Shown: piece by piece, positions 1-6,840 of the stretch
Layout of the letters: the number at the start of each line of letters is the position of its first letter
How positions within the stretch are numbered: the stretch's first letter is position 1
Assembly: GCA_018065815.1 (NCBI GenBank)
Contig: JAGHSP010000328.1
Coordinates: 1 to 8,268, forward strand
Length of the DNA: 8,268 nt
DNA from: Candidatus Sodaliphilus limicaballi
GTDB lineage: Bacteria > Bacteroidota > Bacteroidia > Bacteroidales > Muribaculaceae
Direction: 5' to 3'
The notes under the pieces: model-generated
Databases searched by the model: none
Told to the model about the DNA's origin: nothing
Seen by the model: the letters and a program-made list of their open reading frames with translations, nothing else
Position numbers and translations under genes: made by a program

Positions 1-1622
1 ACCTTGAAGCAATCCTCGTTTTGCTCAATGATAGTGTTGAACTCGGGATAGCGACGCACGAGTTTCAGGTTAACATAGGGAGACTCGTTAACCTTAATCT
101 CATACAGGCTGCCAAATCCGTTGGCAAGTGCACTGCGCAGGCAGTCGATCGATGCACCCTTGTCACCCATCTCCACGTCACCGATGTCACTGTAAAGGGC
201 CGATGCTGTAATGTAAGTTTGTCCACCAGGGAGAATACCGTCTTGGATAATCTGCTTTGCCCAGTCGCGAGCCTCCATGTCATTGCCCAGCTCATGGAGA
301 GCAAAACCACGCAGGCTGTTGTAGTCATTGCCCAGGCGAAGCATCGCCTCAAAGTCGTTGGTTGCAGCTACTGCATTTTTCAAGCGATACTTGTTGATCC
401 ATCCGCGCAGCAGCAATGCCTCGCTGCAAGCAGCGTCGCGGTCGATGATTGCGTTGACGCACTTGAGGGCATCGGCATCCTTGCGCTGTGAGATGAGCAA
501 GCGTGCCTTGGCCATAAGGGCCTCGACGCTAGCGGGATTGAGCGACAACGCTTTGTCAAGGTCGGCATAGGCAGCGCCATAGTTGCCACCCTGACCGCGG
601 TTGAACTCAATGCGAGACTTGAGGATGTAATAGTCGGCTTCGTCGCCCTTCATCTCAATAGCCTTGTTGATGCTAGCAAGCGCTTCGTCATATTCCATGA
701 GCTCCATCTGGCACAATGCAGCGTCACCGTAGATTGAATGGAAATCATACAGATTGTTAGAGATAATTGCCTGCAAGTCCTTGAGAGCCTGTCCATAGTG
801 CACATGGCGCAATGCGATGCTTGAACGCACATAGTAGAACATGCCCACGCGCGGAGCCTTGTCGATGCTGTTGGCAAGCGCGTTCATCACAGCGTCATAG
901 TGCGTGTCGCTCATTGCGATGAGCGACTGCAATGCCGCACCAGTGTCGCTGCCCACGCTCAATGCCGAAATGAGATCCTGCGCCGCAGGTTCATACTGCT
1001 GCATCCGGCTCAAGATATCGGCACGGTTGATATACACTTGAGGCTCGGCAGTGAACAGGCTGACTGCCTTGTCAACATAACTTGCAGCCTTCTCATAGTT
1101 GTTGCGTTGCACCTCAATTTTAGCCAAGCCATACATGGCGTCATAGTTCATGGGGGTGTCACGCAAGATGCTCTGGAAGTTGCGCGCGGCGGCATCAAGA
1201 TCGTTGACCTTAAGGCTCACCTTGGCAAGCATGTCGATGCAGCCCATCGACTTGGGATTGAGTGCCGAAGCTGCACGCAATGCCTCTACCTCTTCTCCGT
1301 AGTTGCCCTGTGCATCAAAGATGCGGGCCTTGAGCATGTAGGTGTCAAACGCCAGATTCTTTTCTTTCTCGGGAACTTGCTCAAGCACCTCATTGGCATC
1401 GGCAAGAGCTTGGGCATATTCGCCGTTATAGAACAACTGGTTGGCACGTGCAAAACGTGTCTCATAGTCGCCAGGTTTGTTTTGTAATTGCTCGTCATAC
1501 ACCTTCATCACGGCTTGCGTGATCTTGTCGCGCACACGGGCATCGTCGCCACTAGTCTGTGACCATGCTGTGCTGAATGTTGCCAACAACGCAAGCAACA
1601 GAAAAATGTTTCTCAATTTCAT
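1..1622 (-). CDS. Secreted tetratricopeptide-repeat protein, C-terminus cut by window edge
   Basis: The reading frame starts at the ATG at 1622-1620 and stays open to the window edge, giving 540 residues with no stop, so the C-terminus is missing. Residues 1-21 form a signal peptide: a basic MKLR start, a hydrophobic stretch rich in Leu and Ala, and a likely signal peptidase I site after AWS. The mature protein is probably periplasmic or envelope-associated. From about residue 50 to 430 it consists of degenerate TPR helices of about 34 residues. Clear units are AALCQMELMEYDEALASINKA near 301-321, the unit ending AYADLDKALSLNP near 351-363, and one around 161-188. TPRs are scaffolds for protein contacts, and no enzyme motif is visible in the part present. 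The last 60 residues (LANGFGSLYEIKVNES, RRYPEF) look like the end of a repeat domain rather than another TPR, so a further domain could follow off-window. It lies 71 bp downstream of kdsA on the same strand. The exact role is unknown. Confidence 0.9.
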   Translation of the reverse strand, partial: MKLRNIFLLLALLATFSTAWSQTSGDDARVRDKITQAVMKVYDEQLQNKPGDYETRFARANQLFYNGEYAQALADANEVLEQVPEKEKNLAFDTYMLKARIFDAQGNYGEEVEALRAASALNPKSMGCIDMLAKVSLKVNDLDAAARNFQSILRDTPMNYDAMYGLAKIEVQRNNYEKAASYVDKAVSLFTAEPQVYINRADILSRMQQYEPAAQDLISALSVGSDTGAALQSLIAMSDTHYDAVMNALANSIDKAPRVGMFYYVRSSIALRHVHYGQALKDLQAIISNNLYDFHSIYGDAALCQMELMEYDEALASINKAIEMKGDEADYYILKSRIEFNRGQGGNYGAAYADLDKALSLNPASVEALMAKARLLISQRKDADALKCVNAIIDRDAACSEALLLRGWINKYRLKNAVAATNDFEAMLRLGNDYNSLRGFALHELGNDMEARDWAKQIIQDGILPGGQTYITASALYSDIGDVEMGDKGASIDCLRSALANGFGSLYEIKVNESPYVNLKLVRRYPEFNTIIEQNEDCFK

Positions 1623-1693
1623 ACTATATAGTAGTTAAATTTATAATTTCCTTATTTAGAGTGCCTCTTGTGGTCTATGGTTTAATGGAGGCG

Positions 1694-2506
1694 TTATTTT
1701 TCCAGCTGGTTCACTGCGCTTCGCAGTGTAGCGAGGCGTGTGAGCAGCCCCTCAAGCAAGTCGAGGCGCAGCATGTTGGCGCCATCGCTCTTTGCCACGC
1801 TCGGATCTTGGTGGGTTTCCAGGAACAATCCGTCGGCACCCACGGCAATCGCAGCGCGCGCCATGGGTTCAATGAGATGAGGCAGACCGCCTGTCACCCC
1901 CTTCGAGGTGTTAGGTTGCTGCAACGAGTGAGTGATATCAACTATCACCGGGGCATATTGCTGCATCGTGCTGATGCCACGAAAGTCAACAATCAGGTCT
2001 TGGTAGCCGAAGGTGGTGCCACGCTCGGTAATGGCTACGTCGTCATTGCCGGCATCACGCACCTTCTGCACTGCAAACTGCATGGCCTCGGGCGACAGGA
2101 ACTGTCCTTTCTTGATATTAACCATGCGACCTGTGCGGGCAGCAGCGACCAGCAAGTCGGTCTGGCGGCACAGGAATGCAGGAATCTGGAGCACATCAAC
2201 ATATTGCGCTGCCATCTCGGCTTCCTCGGCTGTGTGGATATCAGTAACCACTGGTATGCCGAAGGTGTCGCGCACCTTCTGGAGTATCTTCAAGGCTTTC
2301 TCATCGCCTATACCAGTGAAGCTGTCGATGCGCGAACGATTAGCCTTGCGGTAACTGCCCTTGAACACATAAGGGATGCCCAGGCGTGAGGTGATATTCA
2401 ACGCTTTCTCGGCAATATCCATCGCCATGTCTTCGCCCTCGATCACGCACGGGCCTGCAAGAAGGAAAAACTGGCCGCTTGCGGCACTGGTCAACTGTTT
2501 AATCAT
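1694..2506 (-). CDS. kdsA: 3-deoxy-8-phosphooctulonate synthase (KDO-8-P synthase), metal-dependent type
   Basis: This cytoplasmic enzyme condenses phosphoenolpyruvate with arabinose 5-phosphate to give KDO-8-phosphate, the precursor of the KDO sugar that links lipid A to core lipopolysaccharide. The 270 residues form the usual single TIM-barrel domain at normal length. Family signatures are FLLAGPCVIEGE (14-25), FKGSYRKANRS (48-58), TDIHTAEEAE (88-97), QIPAFLCRQTDLL (107-119), KKGQFLSP (132-139), ERGTTFGYQDLIVDFR (161-176), ITHSLQQP (191-198) and FLETHQDP (228-235). Cys20 of AGPC, His193, Glu230 and Asp241 sit where the metal ligands of the Aquifex-type enzyme lie. Escherichia coli has Asn at the Cys position, so this copy should be metal-dependent. 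The ATG overlaps the rsmE stop as ATGA, which fixes the start and suggests translational coupling. Confidence 0.97.
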   Translation of the reverse strand: MIKQLTSAASGQFFLLAGPCVIEGEDMAMDIAEKALNITSRLGIPYVFKGSYRKANRSRIDSFTGIGDEKALKILQKVRDTFGIPVVTDIHTAEEAEMAAQYVDVLQIPAFLCRQTDLLVAAARTGRMVNIKKGQFLSPEAMQFAVQKVRDAGNDDVAITERGTTFGYQDLIVDFRGISTMQQYAPVIVDITHSLQQPNTSKGVTGGLPHLIEPMARAAIAVGADGLFLETHQDPSVAKSDGANMLRLDLLEGLLTRLATLRSAVNQLEK

Positions 2507-3234
2507 CTTTGTTTAGTTTCATTAATCTGAATCAGCGTGTGACACGATGCCACCGCCTGCACCGCAGCAGTCTCGGTGCGGAGTCGGCTGTCGCCCAGCG
2601 TTACCGGAACAAAACCGGCGTCGAGGGCAGCCTTCACTTCCTCGGGGCTGAAGTCGCCCTCGGGGCCGATGAGTATCAATGCCTCCTCACCGGGAATGTA
2701 TTCACGAGCAAAAACCTTGCGTTGCTCGCGAGGGAGCGTCATGTCGCAATAGGCTATGTAACGCTTGCCCTCAAACGGGGCGTTAATCACCTGCATCACC
2801 GGAGTCATCGCGTCCAGCATGGGCAAGGTGGCCTTGAGCGATTGCTTCATGGCACTGACGAGTATCTTGCGCAAGCGTTCGGGCTTCACTTCCTTGCGCT
2901 CACTGTAACGGCATTGCAGGGGGATGATGCGGTCGATGCCCATCTCGGTGCATTTCTCTATCATCCACTCAATGCGGTCGATGTTTTTAGTGGGAGCAAT
3001 GCCCACCACAATCTTGTGAGGCCAGTGCGGCGCACGTGCCTCGCTGCGCATAATCTCTACGGCGCACCTTTTCTGGTGCGCCATAGTGATGCGAGCGTGA
3101 TGCCATGTTCCGTTGCCATCCACCACTTCAATCTCATCGCCTGCGGCAAGACGCAATACCTTAACGCAGTGATGTGACTCCTCCTCGCTCAATGTGAAGG
3201 TTGTTGCTATGTCGGGACAGTAGAACAGGTGCAT
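2503..3234 (-). CDS. rsmE: 16S rRNA (uracil1498-N3)-methyltransferase
   Basis: RsmE uses S-adenosylmethionine to methylate N3 of U1498 in 16S rRNA of the assembled 30S subunit. The 243-residue length is normal for the family. Residues 1-72 form the N-terminal PUA-like RNA-binding part, which includes SHHCVKVLRLAAGDEIEVVDG (20-40). The SPOUT (knotted) methyltransferase domain follows. Its signatures are PTKNIDRIEWMIEKCTEMG (81-99), RYSERK (109-114), SAMKQSLKATLP (127-138), the cofactor-loop motif LIGPEGDFSPEEV (188-200) and LGDSRLRTETAAVQA (213-227). The SAMKQS form, in place of the Proteobacterial AAEQS, is typical of Bacteroidota. The start at 3234 is 28 bp after the symporter stop, and the TGA overlaps the kdsA ATG by 4 bp, so it is probably the middle gene of a transcript with those two. 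Confidence 0.96.
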   Translation of the reverse strand: MHLFYCPDIATTFTLSEEESHHCVKVLRLAAGDEIEVVDGNGTWHHARITMAHQKRCAVEIMRSEARAPHWPHKIVVGIAPTKNIDRIEWMIEKCTEMGIDRIIPLQCRYSERKEVKPERLRKILVSAMKQSLKATLPMLDAMTPVMQVINAPFEGKRYIAYCDMTLPREQRKVFAREYIPGEEALILIGPEGDFSPEEVKAALDAGFVPVTLGDSRLRTETAAVQAVASCHTLIQINETKQR

Positions 3235-3262
3235 CTCTGTTGTGAGTTAATTAATTCTTAAT

Positions 3263-4585
3263 TTAGATTTTGCTGGGATCGTGTTTGTACTTGAACAGAA
3301 CCATGAATGATACTGCCACGACAAGTGCAAAGCCTGCGAAGATGTACCAAGCAGTGGGCCAACCGGCATCAAACTTGCCAACGAGGAATCCGTTTTCGTT
3401 CCATGTGCAGAAATGATCAATAATCTTGCCAGCAGCAAGTGTACCGATTGTTGCACCGAGGCCATTGGTCATGAGCATGAACAAACCTTGTGCCGAAGCC
3501 TTGATGTCAGGATCACACTCGCGGTCAACAAACATCGCGCCCGAAACATTGAAGAAGTCAAACGCAACACCATAAACGATGCAAGAAAGCACGAACAGAA
3601 GCACACCAGGCATTGCAGGGTTGCCCAGGCCGAAGAAACCAAAGCGGAATACCCAAGCAAACATAGCGATGAGCATAACCACCTTGATGCCATAACGCTT
3701 CAAGAAGAAGGGGATGAGCAGGATGCACAATGCCTCGCTCACCTGCGACAGCGACACGAGCATTGTTGCATTGTTAGCAGCAAAACTATCGGCATACTCG
3801 GCAACACCTTTGAAGTGAGTAAGGAACGGGGTTGCATAGCCGTTAGTAACCTGCAGTGACATACCAAGCAACATAGAGAAGATGAAGAACATAGCCATCT
3901 TCTTGGTCTTAAACAGTTTGAATGCATTGAGTCCCATGCTTTCTACCAGCGAGCCGCCTTCCTTCTTAACCAGCTTGCAAGCAGGCAAAGTGAAGCAGTA
4001 AACAAAAAGCAACACACTGAGGACACCAGATACCAAGAACTGGTAGTGAGTGAGTTGGAACTTAAAATCGTTAGGATCCAGAGTGAATGAGAAGCCATTA
4101 TCGTCAAGAACCGCGCAGTTTACAAACCACATGGTTGCAATGAAACCTACGGTACCAAAAACACGAATGGGCGGGAAGTCCTTAACAGTGTCCAGGCCAT
4201 TGTCCTTCATGATTGTAAATGCAGCAGTATTACTCAATGCCAATGTGGGCATATAGAATGCAACGCTGATTGTGTAGATAGTAATAAACAAAGCCTTGTC
4301 GGGCGTAGCTGTTGATGCTCCGAGATAGAACAAACCAATCATTGCCATACCAGCAATAGCGTGGCAGATGCCAAGCAACTTCTGGGGCTGAATGTACTTA
4401 TCGGCAACAATACCCATGATTGTGGGCATAAAGATAGATACGATACCCTGGATTGCATAGAACCAAGAGATTTCGGCGCCCATGCCAGCTTTTCCGAGGT
4501 AATTTCCCATACAGGTGAGATAAGCTCCCCACACAGCAAACTGCAGGAAGTTCATCACAATCAGTCTTACTTTCAAATTATTCAT
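3263..4585 (-). CDS. nupG: NupG-family nucleoside:H+ symporter (MFS)
   Basis: This inner-membrane importer takes up nucleosides by proton symport, feeding purine and pyrimidine salvage. The 440 residues contain about twelve hydrophobic segments, the usual major facilitator layout. Similarity to Escherichia coli NupG and XapB, as remembered, runs through the whole length: NFLQFAVWGAYLT (12-24), FMPTIMGIVADKY (52-64), FYMPTLALSNT (110-120), VKDFPPIRVFGTVGF (134-148), FKTKKMAMFFIFSMLLGM (225-242), QVSEALCILLIPFFLKRYGIK (281-301), YGVAFDFFNVSG (338-349) and SAQGLFMLMTNGLG (364-377). It is about 20 residues longer than NupG, mainly from an Asp/Phe-rich insert near 160-180 before TM6. The start follows an AT-rich leader with no clear Shine-Dalgarno site, below a promoter at 4629-4636. 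Substrate range (all nucleosides, or a subset as in XapB) cannot be read from the sequence. Confidence 0.93.
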   Translation of the reverse strand: MNNLKVRLIVMNFLQFAVWGAYLTCMGNYLGKAGMGAEISWFYAIQGIVSIFMPTIMGIVADKYIQPQKLLGICHAIAGMAMIGLFYLGASTATPDKALFITIYTISVAFYMPTLALSNTAAFTIMKDNGLDTVKDFPPIRVFGTVGFIATMWFVNCAVLDDNGFSFTLDPNDFKFQLTHYQFLVSGVLSVLLFVYCFTLPACKLVKKEGGSLVESMGLNAFKLFKTKKMAMFFIFSMLLGMSLQVTNGYATPFLTHFKGVAEYADSFAANNATMLVSLSQVSEALCILLIPFFLKRYGIKVVMLIAMFAWVFRFGFFGLGNPAMPGVLLFVLSCIVYGVAFDFFNVSGAMFVDRECDPDIKASAQGLFMLMTNGLGATIGTLAAGKIIDHFCTWNENGFLVGKFDAGWPTAWYIFAGFALVVAVSFMVLFKYKHDPSKI

Positions 4586-4628
4586 GTTAATGTTTTGTTA
4601 TTTATTAGTTTATTAAAATTTCAACTTG

Positions 4629-4636
4629 CAAAGATA
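4629..4636 (-). promoter_or_regulatory. Bacteroidota -7 promoter element for the nupG-rsmE-kdsA group
   Basis: Read on the minus strand the sequence is TATCTTTG, an exact match to the TAnnTTTG -7 consensus of the Bacteroidota primary sigma factor. The -33 box is poor: TGTG instead of TTTG, about 19 bp further upstream. Transcription would start near 4622, leaving an A/T-rich leader of about 37 nt before the symporter ATG. No strong terminator separates it from the upstream nuclease gene, so read-through from the first operon is also possible. Confidence 0.6.
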
Positions 4637-4676
4637 GCAATTTATTTGCACATTCACACCACAATGGCCATGCTTT

Positions 4677-5246
4677 CTACTTTTCTTGTCGCCTTGACTC
4701 CAAAATCTTTTGAATTTGGGCGGCCTGTTCATACTCCTCAAGCTCGACATGGTGCTGCATGCGAGCCTTGAGCCGGTCGTCCGACATATCCTCCAGCTTG
4801 GTTGGTAGGTCACGCGCGTCATTCTGCTCGAGATGAGCTGGGTCATAACTGGCACAACTCATAACATCCTCTGTGGCATAGATAGGAGCACCAGTGCGCA
4901 GCGCCAGCGCAATGGCATCGCTTGTGCGTGAGTCAAGCTCGGTCTCCACATCCCCGTTGGTCACTGTGAGCACCGACGAGAACACGCCGTTGTCAAACGA
5001 TGTAATCGTGACCTTGCTCAACTCTATGCCGAATGCGTGAAACACGCTCGACATCAAGCCATGGGTGAGCGGGCGAGGCGGGATAATGCCCTCAAGCCTT
5101 ACTGCAATTGACTGTGCCTCGGCCATACCCACAACGACGGGGACACGGCGAGTGCCGTCTTTCTCGCACAACATCAGGGCATAAGCCTCTCGCATGCGGC
5201 TGCGGGTGACGCACATGACTTCAAGTTCTACACAGTGGGCAGTCAT
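4677..5246 (-). CDS. Bifunctional nuclease (BFN/DUF151) domain protein with C-terminal UVR motif
   Basis: This 189-residue cytoplasmic protein has two parts. Residues 5-133 form the BFN (DUF151) domain, a family named for members reported to cleave both DNA and RNA. Visible signatures are YALMLCEKDGTRRVPVVVGMAEAQ (22-45), RPLTHGL (58-64) and DSRTSDAIALALRTGAPIYA (105-124). After an acidic linker, residues 155-187 form a UvrB/UvrC (UVR) helical hairpin, a motif known from UvrB, UvrC and Clp/McsA partners as a protein-contact module. The fusion is common in Bacteroidota. Nuclease activity has not been shown for most members, so the name is a family label. The start is 6 bp after the mnmA stop, with AAAGAG just upstream, which supports an operon with mnmA. 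It is the last gene before the nupG promoter. Confidence 0.9.
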   Translation of the reverse strand: MTAHCVELEVMCVTRSRMREAYALMLCEKDGTRRVPVVVGMAEAQSIAVRLEGIIPPRPLTHGLMSSVFHAFGIELSKVTITSFDNGVFSSVLTVTNGDVETELDSRTSDAIALALRTGAPIYATEDVMSCASYDPAHLEQNDARDLPTKLEDMSDDRLKARMQHHVELEEYEQAAQIQKILESRRQEK

Positions 5247-5252
5247 ACTCTT

Positions 5253-6314
5253 TTACTTTGTTATCACGCCACTGCCATAACACAAGTGGGCCTTCTCGTC
5301 ATATATCACTGCAAACTGCCCGGGAGCAATGCCCTGAACGTCCTGTTCGCTCCTGATTATCCATTCTTCTCCCTCATTGTAGAGTTTTCCCTTCATGAAC
5401 ACAGGAGTGTGACGGTTCTTGAACATGATATCGACAGGCCCTGTGGTTTCGCCCCACGGATTTCCGCTGATGAAGTGCATCTCGGCAAGGCGCAGCTCGC
5501 GACCGTACTGGCGCATCGTGTCATAACCGCCCGACACATAGATCACATTATCATGCACGTTCTTCTTAACCACATACCATGGGCCTCCGCTCAATCCTAA
5601 ACCACGTCGCTGACCTATGGTATGGAACCAGAATCCGTTGTGTTCGCCCAGTTTGCGTCCGGTTTCTATCTCAATGATAGGGCCCTTCTTCTCACCCAGA
5701 TGCCTGCGGATGAAATCATTATAGTTGATCTGTCCCAGAAAGCAGATGCCCTGGCTGTCCTTGCGGTAAGCGTTGGGCATACGCACTTCGGCAGCAATGC
5801 GGCGCACTTCCTCCTTGGGCATGTTGCCTATGGGGAACATCAAGTGCTTCAGCTGGTCGTAGGTGATTTGGGCAAGGAAATCGGTCTGATCCTTTACCGG
5901 GTCAACGGCTGTGGCAAGATACTTCACGCCATCCACGACATCGGTTGTGGCATAGTGCCCTGTGGCAGTCATGTCAAACTCATGTCCCCAGCGCTGCTCA
6001 AAGTAACCAAACTTGATCATGCGGTTGCACATCATGTCAGGATTGGGGGTACGCCCTTCCTTAACCGTGCGCAAGGCATACTCCATCACGTTGTCCCAGT
6101 ACTCCTCGTGAAGCGACACCACCTCTAGCGGCAAGCCATACTTGCGTGCTATGAGCTGGCACATCTCTATGTCTTCCTCAGCGGCACAATCGCCCTCGTC
6201 GGTGTCCATGCCTATGCGTATATAGAACAACTGGAGGTCATGGCCCTGTTCCTTGAGACAATGCACAGTGACGGCACTGTCAACACCTCCCGAAATCAAT
6301 GCGGCTATCTTCAT
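5253..6314 (-). CDS. mnmA: tRNA-specific 2-thiouridylase MnmA
   Basis: MnmA activates C2 of the wobble uridine (U34) of tRNA-Lys, -Glu and -Gln with ATP and transfers sulfur to make 2-thiouridine. The 353 residues are full length. The N-terminal PP-loop ATP pyrophosphatase motif is SGGVDS (8-13). The catalytic pair is Cys96 in TPNPDMMCNRMIKF (89-102) and Cys191 in DSQGICFLG (186-194). Other family blocks are TGHYATT (118-124), KDQTDFLAQI (141-150, compare KDQSYFL in other members), HTIGQRRGLGLSGG (231-244, central domain) and the C-terminal beta-barrel with APGQFAVIY (330-338). Bacteroidota often carry more than one MnmA-like paralogue, so another copy may exist elsewhere. The start is 6 bp after the DoxX-family stop and the stop is 6 bp before the BFN gene, so it sits inside an operon. 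Confidence 0.95.
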   Translation of the reverse strand: MKIAALISGGVDSAVTVHCLKEQGHDLQLFYIRIGMDTDEGDCAAEEDIEMCQLIARKYGLPLEVVSLHEEYWDNVMEYALRTVKEGRTPNPDMMCNRMIKFGYFEQRWGHEFDMTATGHYATTDVVDGVKYLATAVDPVKDQTDFLAQITYDQLKHLMFPIGNMPKEEVRRIAAEVRMPNAYRKDSQGICFLGQINYNDFIRRHLGEKKGPIIEIETGRKLGEHNGFWFHTIGQRRGLGLSGGPWYVVKKNVHDNVIYVSGGYDTMRQYGRELRLAEMHFISGNPWGETTGPVDIMFKNRHTPVFMKGKLYNEGEEWIIRSEQDVQGIAPGQFAVIYDEKAHLCYGSGVITK

Positions 6315-6320
6315 AACTTT

Positions 6321-6797
6321 TTATGCATTCTCAAGCACATCATTGTCCTTCTCATCATCGACAATGTGGGCCGAAATAATGTAGTCAAGAGAAATCTTGC
6401 CAGGACCTGCAAGCAGGATATAGATAAATATGCCTATGAACATCACAGGATATCCCGGCTGGAAATTAAACAAATGGTCGGCAGCGCCCTGCGACAGAAT
6501 CACCTTCTCGGCAATCGCCATGATCACCATGGGGCCTACCACCGCAATGCGAGTGAGAAGGCCTAGGATGATAAACGTAGCGCTCAACAATTCCACCACA
6601 AGCAGCAACGACATCGTCAACTCTGGCGACATGCCCATGACACCAGTCATCGAGTCGCTCAATGCTTCGAAATGAAGCATCTGACGAACGCACAACTGCA
6701 AGAACATCACACCTGTGAACAGACGCAAGAACAAACGCGACAGGTTGCTGTAAGTATAACCCGTGCTGAAAAGAAATAAGCGTTTCAAGAAATCCAT
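6321..6797 (-). CDS. DoxX family integral membrane protein
   Basis: With the ATG at 6797 the protein has 158 residues and four hydrophobic segments, near 22-38, 61-79, 82-100 and 116-131, matching the four-helix DoxX/DoxD-like fold. Family features are the amphipathic NLSRLFLRLFTGVMFL lead-in (18-33), VVELLSATFIILGLLTRIA (67-85) and the LLAGPGKISLDYI end (128-140), followed by an acidic cytoplasmic-type tail. Members act in membrane redox or sulfur chemistry in a few studied cases, such as the mycobacterial DoxX-SodA-SseA complex and archaeal thiosulfate:quinone oxidoreductase, but most have no assigned reaction. The frame can be extended 14 residues to a GTG at 6839, 1 bp from the upstream stop. 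The ATG is preferred because MDFLKRLFLF is the usual family N-terminus. It sits between the thioredoxin-fold gene and mnmA. Confidence 0.85.
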   Translation of the reverse strand: MDFLKRLFLFSTGYTYSNLSRLFLRLFTGVMFLQLCVRQMLHFEALSDSMTGVMGMSPELTMSLLLVVELLSATFIILGLLTRIAVVGPMVIMAIAEKVILSQGAADHLFNFQPGYPVMFIGIFIYILLAGPGKISLDYIISAHIVDDEKDNDVLENA

Positions 6798-6840
6798 AAT
6801 ATTCACATAATTAGGAGTTAATATCTCAACAGAACCCACC

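Noticed and set aside
1623..1693. Promoter or terminator between kdsA and the TPR gene
   Set aside because: A TAAATTTA word close to the start lacks a TTTG partner, and the only inverted repeat (GCCTC/GAGGC) is 5 bp with a loop of about 20 nt and no T-run. Neither is convincing.
21..2389. Long plus-strand open frames opposite the TPR gene and kdsA
   Set aside because: They lie antisense to well-supported genes, have no family motifs, and are explained by codon bias on the opposite strand.
4661..4676. ATGGCCAT palindrome just after the BFN gene as a terminator
   Set aside because: It has no loop-forming length and no T-run after it. An 8-bp palindrome of this kind is expected by chance.
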